Source of the DNA: Sthenelais limicola
Lineage: Eukaryota > Annelida > Polychaeta > Phyllodocida > Sigalionidae
Direction: 5' to 3'
Assembly (NCBI GenBank): GCA_942159475.1
Contig: OW804094.1
Span: 134,526,755 to 134,590,754, forward strand
DNA: 64,000 nt
In this document: positions 48,585 to 59,800 of the stretch, one piece after another
Layout of the letters: each line of letters begins with the position of its first letter
Numbering within the stretch: the stretch's first letter is position 1
Notes under the pieces: model-generated
Database searches by the model: none
Seen by the model: only the letters and a program-made list of their open reading frames with translations
Told to the model about the DNA's origin: nothing
Translations under genes and position numbers: made by a program

Positions 48585-48731
48585 GATGAGACGGAGCCAA
48601 ATTTTGAGCTCAGTGATCTAGATGGCTCAGATGCTTTTCCAACATTCAAGGCTGATACGATTGAGGCTGATACTGAAAGTTCAGATGATCATGAGACAGC
48701 CTGTGAGACAGTGATGCAAGATGAAAAATAA
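48585..48731 (+). pseudogene. acidic coding fragment of unknown origin
   Basis: 48 codons rich in Asp, Glu, Ser and Thr (DETEPNFELSDLDGSDAF, later TESSDDHETACE) end in TAA. The preceding in-frame stop leaves no start codon, and no clear acceptor was found. The composition looks coding rather than random. It lies just upstream of the tandem cassette array and may belong to the same former gene or element. Confidence 0.35.
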
Positions 48732-49044
48732 ACTAAGAAACCAATACAAGCCCACAGTCGGCACTGCAGGCAAGAAGAAGCCTTGTAAAGAACTAGAGTT
48801 TTTGATGCTGATCAGTTCCTCACATAATGTAAATGTGAATAAATGCAATTTTAAAAAAAAATAACTGGACAAAATAAACTGTAGGAACGAGACAGAACTG
48901 AAGCAAGATCTCACAATATCCCATTATTAATGAAGAAACAAATGATATTTTTGTTCATTTAAAACTTACATATACACTTTTATATATTTTTTTATTAATC
49001 AATTTTTATTAATCAATGGCAAATTTCCTTACTTATTCTAATTA

Positions 49045-51175
49045 GAAGTGAGGAAGTGTCACTGGATCATCATCTTTACATGCAAACAAACAAGAACATA
49101 ATATTTTCAAGCGGACCAAGTGCCGGAAAATCAGATGTCACAGCAATCCTATTAGACTCGCTGGACGAGGTAAGAAACAAATGATATTTTTCTTCATTAA
49201 AAATATATCTTTTATATATTGTTTTATTAATCAATTTTTATTAATCAATGAAACATTTAAGTGAACATTTTGGGCTTCCTTACTGTCTTCCTTACTTATT
49301 CTAATTAGAAGTGAGGAAGTGTCACTGGATCATCTTCTTTACATGCAAACAAACAAGAACATAATATTTTCAAGCGGACCAAGTGCCGGAAAATCAGATG
49401 TCACAGCAATCCTATTAGACTCGCTGGACGAGGTAAGAAACAAATGATATTTTTCTTCACTAAAAATATCTTTTATATATTGTTTTATTAATCAATTTTT
49501 ATTAATCAATGAAACATTTAAGTGAACATTTTGGGCTTCCTTACTGTCTTCCTTACTTATTCTAATTAGAAGTGAGGAAGTGTCACTGGATCATCTTCTT
49601 TACATGCAAACAAACAAGAACATAATATTTTCAAGCGGACCAAGTGCCGGAAAATCAGATGTCACAGCAATCCTATTAGACTCGCTGGACGAGGTAAGAA
49701 ACAAATGATATTTTTCTTCATTAAAAATATATCTTTTATATATTGTTTTATTAATCAATTTTTATTAATCAATGACAAATTTAAGTGAACTTTTTGGGCT
49801 TCCCTACTGTCTTTCTTACTTATTCTAATTAGAAGTGAGGAAGTGTCACTGGATCATCTTCTTTACATGCAAACAAACAAGAACATAATATTTTCAGGCG
49901 GACCAAGTGCCGGAAAATCCAGTATCATGCTCCACATACTGATTCTATGGTGAAGGATCCAAGATGGAAATGATGAGATAAAGAAACAGCTGGAAAATAC
50001 ATTTCTCTGGAGGGTAAAACAAATCATATATCTTCCTCCCAGGCTATGTGCCACAACACTGAAGGAGAGCATGAAAAAGGCCTTACATGAACATGTTGGA
50101 CCCAATCTATCAAGGATCCAAGATCTTCACTTTGTGTAAGTCAAACAAAGATCAGACAGCGATCCTATAAGACTCGCTGGATAAAATTATAAAGTGTCAC
50201 TGGCTCATCTTCTCCACATGCAAATAATCAATAACATCATATTTTCAGGTGGACCAAGTGCCGGAAAATCAAGTATCATGCTCCACATACTGATTCTATG
50301 GTGAAGGATTCAAGATGGAAATGATGAGATAAAGAAACAGCTGGAAAATACATTTCTCCGGAGGGTAAAACAAATCATATATCTTCCTCCCAGGCTATGT
50401 GCCACAACACTGAAGGAGAGCATGAAAAAGGCCTTACATGAACATGTTGGACCCAATCTATCAAGTGATGTCTTCACTTTGTGTAAGTCAAACAAAGATC
50501 AGACAGCGATCCTATAAGACTCGCTGGATAAAATTATAAAGTGTCACTGGCTCATCTTCTCCACATGCAAATAATCAATAACATCATATTTTCAGGTGGA
50601 CCAAGTGCCAGAAAATCCAGTATCATGCTCCACATACTGATTCTATGGTGCAGGATCCAAGATGGAAATGATGAGATAAAGAAACAGCTGGAAAATACAT
50701 TTCTCCGCAAGATCAAACATATCCTATATCTTCCTCCCAGACTATGTGCCACAACGCTGAAGGAGAGTGTGAAAAAGGCCTTACATTTTTTCATTAAAAA
50801 TATATCTTTTATATATTGTTTTATTAATTAATTTTTATTAATCAATGACAAATTTAAGTGAACTTTTTGGGCTTCCTTACTTATTCTAATTAGAAGTGAG
50901 GAAGTGTCACTGGATCATCTTCTTTACATGCAAACAAACAAGAACATAACATTTTCAGGCGGACCAAGTGCCGGAAAATCCAGTATCATGCTCCACATAC
51001 TGATTCTATGGTGAAGGATCCAAGATGGAAATGGTGAGATAAAGAAACAGCTGGAAAATCAAACAGATCATATATCTCTCCCAGGCTGAGTGCCTCAAGT
51101 GAGGCCTTCTCTTGTGTAAGTCAAACAAAGATGTGACAGCGATCCTATTAGATTTGCTGGATGAAGTTTTTTTGT
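49045..51175 (+). repeat. tandem array of seven exon-like cassettes with a Walker-A-like motif
   Basis: The phrase (G)CGGACCAAGTGCCGGAAAATC starts near 49111, 49374, 49635, 49898, 50249, 50596 and 50959. The first three units are about 262 bases apart, the later ones about 350. Each is preceded by an acceptor-like TATTTTCAG or TTTTCAAG. The encoded start GGPSAGKSS has the G-x4-GK-[ST] pattern. Long units continue IMLHILILW, a stop in most copies (TGC at 50651), then IKKQLENTF, IYLPPRLCATTLKESMKKAL, and end at a GT-GTAAGT donor. Short units jump from GGAAAATCAG to ATGTCACAGCAATCC, ending CTGGACGAG/GTAAGA. Flanks share GAAGTGAGGAAGTGTCACTG. Reverse-strand ORFs are shadows. Identity unknown. Confidence 0.8.
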
Positions 51176-51745
51176 GGAGCTTAAGCTAAAACACCAATGG
51201 ATATCAAATCCATTATTTCTTAACGTCTGCAAGGAGTGGGCACAAGATACAAACACTGAAAATGTGGAACCTGAAAGGAAGAATGAAGAATGTTATCCCT
51301 TCACAGGACTCGTAACCAAGGCAAAGATAAAGGAAGACAGACAGAGATGTGGAGTTGTCTATGAGAGATACTCCTTCAATGCTAGAAGTCAGGTAGAGGG
51401 GGAGTCTATTGATGCGTTCCTCACAGATCTACAAATGGAAGCCAGTATGTGTGATTCTGGGATCTCAAGGAGTCTATGATCAGGGACAGGCTAGTTATAG
51501 GAGTTAAAACAGAAAACTATCAGATAGACTTTTGCGAGAGAATGAACTGACATTAGAAAGAGTGGTGAAGAATAAGCAACTATGTGCTACTGACAAGTCA
51601 TGACAGCTGGGACAATCACCGCAAGGATGGGGAGAAGAACAAGTGCAGGCAGTGTGACACTGAGCACTACCCGGGGAAGTGCCCTTTTGGGGCCTCACCC
51701 TCCCAGCACATCAGATTTATGTGTGCAAATCAGCTTTGACCACAC
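51174..51745 (+). pseudogene. decayed Ty3/gypsy gag
   Basis: YERYSFNARSQVEGESIDAF then LTDLQMEASMCDSG is the central region of a gypsy-type gag common in invertebrates. A stop interrupts it at 51476. About 51630-51690, in another frame, is a zinc-knuckle-like CRQCDTEHYPGKCP (C-x2-C-x3-H-x4-C) followed by a stop at 51738. At least one frameshift; not functional. Confidence 0.65.
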
Positions 51746-51989
51746 TCAACAGGTACACCTTCCTTTATTCCTAAGAAAGGTAGGCATTTTTAGTAAATGC
51801 ATGGAGTGCATACCATGCCCAGTGGCTGGATCATCAAAACAAGATATTGGTGTAAGCAATGCAAAGTTCCACTTTGCTGAGATTGCCATGGCCCATACCA
51901 TGTACCACATGGGCACTAGGTTCACTATGAATGATCAGGATAATGATGCAGCTTCCTACAACTGTGCAGCAATGTACACGGGTGGCTGA

Positions 51990-52833
51990 TGGTTTAAAGA
52001 AGTGTCACATTCCTAAATTTGTTCATAGATGTGGATGGAGATATAATGTACATATTTGTGAATAGAACTTGGGAATTATCATTTAATGTAGAGAATATTA
52101 GGATACCAATAGCCAACATTACTGTATATGCCATGCACTTTTCTGTTGGACATGGACATACATAATACTTTGGATTACCATTTTGTGTTTAATCACTTCT
52201 ACTAGATGAGACTACTAGACTAAACTAGGCTTCTACTAGAATAAAAACACTGAACCGATATTCATAGCCCATGGGAAGTGAGGAGCTGGAGTGATTTTGA
52301 GTGAGTAAATCTGAGGTTGAGTGGCTGGAGTAGTGAGGGTAATCTAAGGGTGAGCCAGAGGCTATTCCTGGGTAATCTAAGTGGGAATGAATGGGTTAAG
52401 TCAGTCAAGGCTGAGAGTCTAGCCTTGAAAAACCAGATCAACGTGAGGAAGACTGTTGTGAGCCAGGAGGCTTGACCTGGATAACGGTCAAGGTTAAGGT
52501 TTAAACTGAAGAACCATTTACAAATTGCATTATTACTGTTGCATTGTCCTCTACCCTATTCTAGGGCAGCTCGACCTAGTTATTCTCCCATTATTCATGA
52601 GTAGGCCATGCTGGTCCTGCTGGCTAGCTAGTAATTCTTGGACTCATTTCTTCATATTTACACAATCAAGAACGTGTCATGGTTTCAGAAAGACACCTGC
52701 ATACTGTGTCAATACTAACAGCTCACTACTACCACCTGGTGGCTAGGTGAAAAACTAACCATCACTCTCGCTTAATAAAGATCACTAGCTTATGCGCAGT
52801 CGTTGAGTCAACATCATTCCTAAGATCAACGCA
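51990..52833 (+). mobile_element. candidate LTR end upstream of a primer-binding site
   Basis: About 840 bases without coding frames. A polyadenylation-like TTAATAAAGATC (about 52769) is followed by ATCAACGCA and then a primer-binding-like site. The 5' boundary of the LTR and a matching second LTR were not found. Confidence 0.35.
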
Positions 52834-52846
52834 TGGTACCAGGAGT
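52834..52846 (+). other. primer-binding-site-like motif 1
   Basis: TGGTACCAGGAGT resembles initiator-Met tRNA-primed sites (TGGTATCAGAGC type), placed just after the putative LTR end. Confidence 0.4.
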
Positions 52847-52861
52847 AAAAGACTAGAAGAA

Positions 52862-53082
52862 ACTCGAGATGGAAGACTTTCAAAGAACATTTTGAAATGT
52901 ATTGTGGAGCTGTGAATGTGGTAGGAGCAGCAAGAAAAGCCAACCTCTTCCTTGTGGTAGGAGGACCGGAGATCAGGCGCTCAAGAATGAGGACAGATTG
53001 GATAAATCCAAATGGACTAGTGGATTCACCTATAATGCCTTGTTGAAGTTATTCTTTGGACTAGACCCTTGGATAGAGTAGG
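52862..53082 (+). pseudogene. gag N-terminal remnant
   Basis: KTFKEHFEMYCGAVNVVGAA then RKANLFLVVGGPEIR looks like the start of a gypsy gag (W-x-x-F-K-x-x-F-E type). The frame changes at about 52978 into ALKNEDRLDKSKW and stops at 53081. The last block also occurs at 55202-55240. Confidence 0.5.
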
Positions 53083-53250
53083 AATACATATATATATACA
53101 TACATAGACTGTGTGTATCGGAGCAAGGACGAATGGTTTGACAAGTACAGTCAAACTGGTATAAGAAGATTACTAGCAGAAGAACATTGTGAGTTAACAT
53201 TACTTTTATCTCATGATATTATAGAGTCAGAAGAGGTCTGATTTTATAAC

Positions 53251-53266
53251 TGGCGACCACGAATGG
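53251..53266 (+). other. primer-binding-site-like motif 2
   Basis: TGGCGACCACGAATGG after TTTTATAAC is like the primer sites seen in many invertebrate Ty3/gypsy elements (TGGCGACC...). It differs from motif 1, so two elements are represented. Confidence 0.5.
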
Positions 53267-53311
53267 ACAATTAAGTTGATTTAATTACAACTACCTCATT
53301 TTCTGATCAAA

Positions 53312-54289
53312 ATGGCAGATCAAGTAGTACAGCAACAACAGGAGAGAGCCATGAGGAAGCACTTGGAGCAACACACTTGGCTGCTAGGCAAATGAATGTG
53401 TGTGATGGCACTTCTAGAGAACATGTGAGGAGATGGATAGATGCTGTGGGAGAATCACAGTCATGGACCGGAGCAGGCAATGCTATAATCCTGGAGATGA
53501 TAGGCTATAACATTACAGAAATGTAACATGTTTATTGAATAAAAGTTTTATAATAATAATAACATGTCTAGTGGCCTATTAAGAACATCCATCCGCAGAT
53601 TCATAGAGGCGGAAACCGCAGCACAAAGAGCAATCACATGGGATACTGTGAGCGCTCATGCGGCCCAATCCTTCCTCGATGAGGACGAAAGAGAACTACA
53701 ACAGGGGGAGGTTGAAAAGGTGAGACAGTTACCTTATCAGAATAGTCGAGATTATGCCACCAACTTCCTTAATCAGGTGGAAAAAGCCTACACTGCCCAA
53801 GAGTTGGCAATGAATATTGTAAGCCAGCTATTGATCAAGTGCTTTATAAATGGGCTCCGAGATGAAGAAACTAGGGCTCAGGTTTATCTAGCTAGACCGG
53901 CCACCCTGCAGGAGGCTATTAATAGAGCTAACAATGTCTCTAGGGCTGTATCTTTAGCCAAAACCGAGGCACTCTATATAGAGCCTATGGAGGTGGGAGC
54001 CCTTGTGCCGTCCAGAACTGATGATCTGAAGGAAGTGAAGGACCTTCTCAAGGAAATGGGACGGTACATGAGAGGAATGCAGAAGCAGATGAGCAAGTTG
54101 GATAAATCCAGACACCAGGACTACTCCAAGAACAGAAAGGAAACTGGAACTCCACCAAAGGTGAGCACTAGGTTTGGGAAACCTGCTTATAATCCTGATG
54201 GATCACCCAACTGCTTCCGTTGCGGGAAGGCAGGACACATCGGTAGAAACTGTCCCCTTCCCATGAACAAGGTGTCGGGAAACGCCTAG
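53312..54289 (+). pseudogene. Ty3/gypsy gag, frameshifted near its start
   Basis: A start-like ATG at 53312 opens MADQVVQQQQ but stops soon; another frame (from about 53345) continues EALGATHLAARQ to GYNITEM and stops at 53525. After about 38 bases of AT-rich insertion flanked by ACATGT, the frame resumes at 53564 and stays open to 54289. It holds a gag-like helical region, then the nucleocapsid knuckle CFRCGKAGHIGRNC (C-x2-C-x4-H-x4-C). 241 codons remain open. Confidence 0.8.
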
Positions 54290-54306
54290 GGGCAACGGAC
54301 AAAAGA

Positions 54307-54675
54307 GTGTGCATCCAGCTACAACTTAAACGAGTAGTAGCAAATACCCTAGTGGACACCGGTGCCTGTAGATCTTTGATACAAAAAGAATTTTGGTTAA
54401 AGTTATGTACATTGAACCATCGCCAGCCCATCATGAAGGAGGCGGAAAATCTGAAATCCCTCACAGGACATATTATTATTGAAACAGAGGGAAAGACATT
54501 AATAGAGGTAATGAACTCATTCTTAGAAGTTACAGTGGTTCCTTCATTAGCGCATGATATATTACTTGGAGATGATGGCCTCCGTATGTTAGGAGCCATC
54601 ATTGATTATACAAGGGAACAAGTGACCCTCGATGGAGAGTGTGGCTTCCCCTATCAGATGTCTAGCGTTGATTGA
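54307..54675 (+). pseudogene. Ty3/gypsy aspartic protease
   Basis: LVDTGACRSLI is the catalytic D-T-G-A of retroelement proteases, and HDILLGDDGLRMLGAIIDY is the second conserved block. The frame is open across the domain, then ends at 54675 while polymerase-like sequence continues in the next frame. Confidence 0.8.
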
Positions 54676-55003
54676 TGATCTAAGAGTTGCTACGACCACA
54701 CTAGAGGAATGGGTACGACTCAAACCAAATGCATTTGCAGCAGATGGAGCTAGCCATGGGAGAGTGCCCCCGGTACAGCTGTCCATTGACACAGGAAACA
54801 CAGCACCTATTTGTCAAAGACCATACCGCACCCCACTAGGTAAGAGAGCATTAGTTGAAAACGAGATTAACAAGATGTTGGAAGAGGGCGTCATACAGCC
54901 GAGCACTTTGCCATGGGCCTCCCCAATAACATTGGTACCGAAGCCCTCACCAACCCCCATACCCCAGGACGGCCACCATACTAGACATGGTAGACCCATA
55001 TGA
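54640..55003 (+). pseudogene. reverse transcriptase N-terminal stub of the gypsy element
   Basis: PICQRPYRTPLGKRALVE, EINKMLEEGVIQPS and PWASPITLVPK are the opening blocks of Ty3/gypsy RT. Directly afterwards the sequence breaks (TPIPQDGHHTRHG) and stops, so the palm with YxDD, RNase H and integrase are missing. The element is truncated and cannot move by itself. Confidence 0.8.
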
Positions 55004-55382
55004 ATGCCAAAGGATGCTGAGTGACATCAAGGACCCAGAAAGTAGTGCAAAAAAGGGATATATGAGTGGAGGACATTCTCGAGCAAGGCCTGGCGGCAAA
55101 GGTGAAGTGTAATTCCTAGATAAAGGAAGACCTGATGGCCACGGCTGACAAGCAAATATGAGAGGCCTCGCCAACTGACATGGGGGGGGGGGGTCGGTAT
55201 GGCGCTCAAGAATGAGGACATATTGGATACATCCAAATGGCCCGCTGAAGGAAATAGCCTAGGCAAAGCCTGGATGAACCTAAGGTGGAGAATAAGGGAT
55301 GCGGAAGAAGAAGAGGAAAAACCAGGAAGAGGAGCTAGCTCAGAAAGGGGATCAAGGAGAAGAGGATATGGACGACTGGGGC
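55004..55382 (+). other. mosaic spacer between retroelement and CUTA-like exon
   Basis: Contains a G run at 55182-55193 and a second copy of the GCGCTCAAGAATGAGGACA block (55202) also found at 52978. From 55299 a frame rich in Glu, Lys and Gln runs directly into the CUTA-like segment. No gene recognised. Confidence 0.4.
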
Positions 55383-55490
55383 CTAGTGGAAAAGAAACTA
55401 GCGGCTTGGGTCAACACTATACCATCCGTAACCTCTGTATATGAGTGGCAAGGCAAAATTGAAGATGATACTGAGTTACTGAGTAAGATG
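55383..55490 (+). pseudogene. isolated exon resembling CUTA (CutA1)
   Basis: [33 protein letters not shown] closely matches the central block of CutA proteins ([30 protein letters not shown]). CutA is a small trimeric protein linked to metal tolerance and, in animals, to acetylcholinesterase processing. The segment ends KM followed by GTAGAA, a plausible donor at the place where a CutA exon might end. The usually conserved Cys in AACVN is Trp here. No other CutA exon was seen within the window, so this is either a stray duplicated exon or one exon of a gene with long introns. Confidence 0.6.
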
Positions 55491-55541
55491 GTAGAAATAT
55501 ATTCCTTCCCGTTACTATATAATGTATACATGTGTATTACT

Positions 55542-56861
55542 TAATATGTATTATTATACACGCATTCAATATCGAGGTCCCGACGGCCGTCCATTACTCG
55601 TAAAGCGGTAATGGACTAGTACAGTATACCCACGGAACTGTAGCACATTGTCATGCCGATGCAAGTTTGGCAACGTAAGTTTAGCTGGTGCAAGTTTGAC
55701 AACGCAAGTTTACTGGAGCCAGGGCTTTCTTCCCGATCGTTTTGCCTATTTCTAGTCATATTCCTCTGGTAAGAAAACCAGATATAGTAAATTATATTAT
55801 CTTTTTAATTAAGCACGTTTTACATGCAAAATTAGGCTTGTATAATAATCAACTTATAGGACTGGTTTCCGCACGGACACTATATAAAGAACTCGATCTC
55901 CGATCTTGTTCTTTATTTACGCACTGGTTGTCAACTCGTCCAATAAGCGCTAAATATTGTAATTGTAATATTTTATTGTTTATTCTTGCTATTTCTTTTG
56001 CTGTAAAACAATGCTCTTTGAGCCTTTTTCTCATTGGAATGTATAATGGTATTTGTATTATGTACACACATACTGTTGATCTCACATTAATATGAACATG
56101 AACAAAATGGCACTATTGATGGTGCCAGTACACTCCCAATAGAAACCCTCACCGACCCCCAAACCCCACTAAAAGTAGTCAACCCTAGTAGTCTAGAGGC
56201 ATGCACTGAAAGACCAGATTTGAAATCTGAAGTGTACTACCTGTTTTGCCCTCATTGCCATGAATATGACTCCACATGGATGTCGTCATGGCATTAAGCA
56301 ACCATCACTCACTCACTACCTGTTTTGTACTTGCACTGTCTTAGCAAAATAAAGAATTCATTATTATATTATTATAAAATGTAACAAATGAATGAAATAT
56401 ATGAGAAATCTATGAATACATTTCTTGCATTCAGCTGGATTAGAGCAACACACAGACACGTATTTAACTAAGTGGAATGGTTACTGATGATCACTTCAAT
56501 TGCAATATAACTCGGACACGAAGAACAGGGAAGGGCATGATATTAATAAATATTTTGTGATTTTGTAATTATCCTTAATCAACATTGTCATACCTTGAAC
56601 AGGCAACGCCTGAAAATAATTGAATATCCTACTACATATATGCGATGTTTCTTTTCTATAAATAACCTTTGTCTCTGTATTAATTATAAATATTCAAACA
56701 TGAGGAAATTATTTTCAAACACATAGTATTGTTTCTTTGTGTAAGATCGGCGGCGTGGATACACCAGTCAGACAAATAACATACAATTTAATTTCCGTGG
56801 GAAAATGTACAGGAAGCACCGGGTATGAGGCCTACTTGGGTTGAAACGCCAATAGGCAGAA
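55542..56861. other. intergenic region upstream of the FGGY 3' end
   Basis: About 1.3 kb; ORFs up to 117 codons on both strands at 55742-56095 overlap and have no recognisable domain. No clear polyadenylation signal for FGGY was identified. Confidence 0.4.
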
Positions 56862-59800
56862 TCACTGCATTAATGAAGAATATTCCTTTTGGTGTTCATA
56901 CATCTTCATAAACACGTTGTACTTCTTGTTGTGGTATCTGAAAAAGAATGGTTTCATAGATTTAGTTGTGATATTATAGAAGGCAAGATTAACAATGTGT
57001 TTTTCATCGCTATCATACGGTACCAATGGATAGTTCTTTTTCCCACAAATGTGATACATATGTACACATATATTACAATTAAGGTTAATGATCTTAGATT
57101 ATATGTTAGGCATCAGTAATAGCCGACCAATGACGACATTATTTATAAAAAGAATATTTAAGTACTCACTGGGTGACCTGCAGATTTGGCTGGATTACAG
57201 TACCCTCTCCGGCCATACTCGCCATCGCCGCCTAAGTGGGAAAAAAAATAGTTACACCTGATATAGACTACATCTTTTTAAAACTCACAATGTGGGTAAA
57301 TTACACAAGAATTTTACCTCGACTCCCTTAACATCAACACATGTATACATATATAATACACACATTGAAAACTTACTTTCAATGACATCCATATACACAA
57401 TACGCACTGAATCAAACCTGTGAACAATCGTCTTACAGTGCAATATATAAACGGTACAGCTTACATTATCTGAATAAAAATTCCTGTCCTACGAACTAAA
57501 AAAATCTCCATAATAATACTCACAAGTGCTTAACGCACATTGTGAATAAAAAGTAAGACGATACGAAACCAAACATAAGCTATATGTTATCAAAGATAGT
57601 ACGGTGTAATAGAAACAAGAATATAAAATAGAAATTGCATTGACAAGTTCATCTGTTGTACGACTCTAAATGAACGACTTACTTCAATATTGGGGACATC
57701 TTTGGAGGCACATGCAGCCAACATGGCAGCGCCGAGTAGCACAGGTTCCTTAGCGTGCGGAAGAACAACGGGCAAACCTGAAAACAAAAGCCAGAAAAAA
57801 AATTGTACGTCAGAAACAGGTTATTTCCCATGAATGCAGAATAGTGGAACCCTGTATTTTACACAGGTGGTAAGGATATACTTGTTTGTGAAAGAGTTAA
57901 TAGAGAATGGAAGATTGCAGGTAGCGTTTATATTTCAATCTTTATGAAAACTCATGGGCGAGTTCTATTTTAACAATATACCCATTGACGGTCAAACACT
58001 GACCAGTGTTTTCTTTATGGAAAAAAGGACGATGCTACTATTTATCGATCACATCCAGAAGAACTTTGATGCCAACAATAGTCATTCAGTTCAGTATAAA
58101 TATAAATATATCTAATCTCCTGGATTTGGGTAACATAACAATGATGAAACACAAATATATACAATTACCTATGGCATCAGCATGTGTTTGAATGAATGTC
58201 TTGTTCTTGCTGAGCCCTCCACATGCATAGAGCACCTTTACATCATGTCCACTGTTACGCATCTTCTCTAAAATATGTCTCGTTCCGTACTGAACAAAAG
58301 AAAATGAAATGAATTATGATCAGACTAGTTTTACAAAAGGTGTAGCGGGGGAACAGCATACAATAGCAATCAGAACCAAAGAAGTTAAATGTCGTTTCAA
58401 ATGATGAAAACCATTACTCAAACATATCTAGTTAATTAATAATTAAAACTAAGACTGGTGTAGAAGGGCACTCCTGGAAGAGCTACGATTTTCATTATTA
58501 CTACTTCTACTACTTTAATTGTACAATGTGAACTGGAAATAGACAATATACAATACAATTAAATCAAGACTTAGAGAACATCTCATGAAAGTCCGAATTT
58601 AATTAATTCAAATAAAAAAAAAAGAGTGCAGCATTCAATATATTTAAACCAATTCTAAAATTGAAATCCTATATCAAACCATGGTCCACCTGCGCTTACT
58701 GGGTTTGGTATTCATAGAAACTACACTATGTCTCCGTATACATACCGATATAGAAACTACACTATGTCTCCGTATACATACCGCAAGAGCCTGAACGGTT
58801 GCCAAGTAGAGTTTTCCAAGGGCCTCACCACCAGCTTCAAGTGTTAGTCCACTCACCTTATAAAGAAAACGGATAGGAATTGTAATTCCTAGACTAAAAA
58901 CACTTACTAAATTCTCTCTCTTGGAGATGGTAGATGGTTTGATTTTGCATTTTAATTAAATGTAGCTCAGTAGTCTAGTCCAGGAACATACTGTACGACC
59001 TGGAAGTCATCTTTCAGATGTATGTTTCCTTTTTGTACACTTTTAGGTGCAAATAAATGATATATTGAATTGAATTGCTTTTATTTTATATTAAACTAAA
59101 CAGTGCACCCATGAGCAAAGGTTCTACCGACTAGAATAATTTACACCATTTCGTTATGAATGTCCAGAACTTTTAACATAGGTTAAATAAGAATGCAAAA
59201 TATGGATCTAGTGAGATCTAGAAATTATTTCACTTTCATGACACTGTGATAATGTATATTTGAATGATATCTATTTGACTAAAATGATTGAATGATTCAA
59301 CAACAATCACTAATCATTCATATTCATAAACATATTAATTAGGTTATGCCTTGTTACATAATAATACAAGGTCGGATATGACAGTGGTAAGCTGTTTCTA
59401 TTGTTCAATGCATCGTGCCAGAGACCGTCAGTCACAGGAATGATATTTATTTGACTAAATGATTAAATAAGTATTTTTAAAAAGACAGTCAGCCACAGGC
59501 AAATTACCTACCATGCCTTTCAGAGTATGGTCAGCTAGAGGTGAACGGTTGCCATGGAAATCTGGCCACACATGGAGTGTCTGGGTGAGGAAGGCAGCGT
59601 GGGGCAACTCCGCATTCTTCCGACAGTGTTCAAGCACCTCATCTAGAACATCATGAACGTGTTTTTTCCTGCAACAAAAACACGAATAATTATATTGTAA
59701 TATAATGTATACTGCTCGCCACGCATCCGAAACGTTGGAATAAAATAAATTATATAAAATAAATTATATTGTAAATTCGACGAGGGATTTAGGATCCTCG

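Noticed and set aside
49863..50831. minus-strand ORFs of 61-80 codons repeated along the array
   Set aside because: They are antisense shadows of the plus-strand cassette; the splice signals lie on the plus strand.
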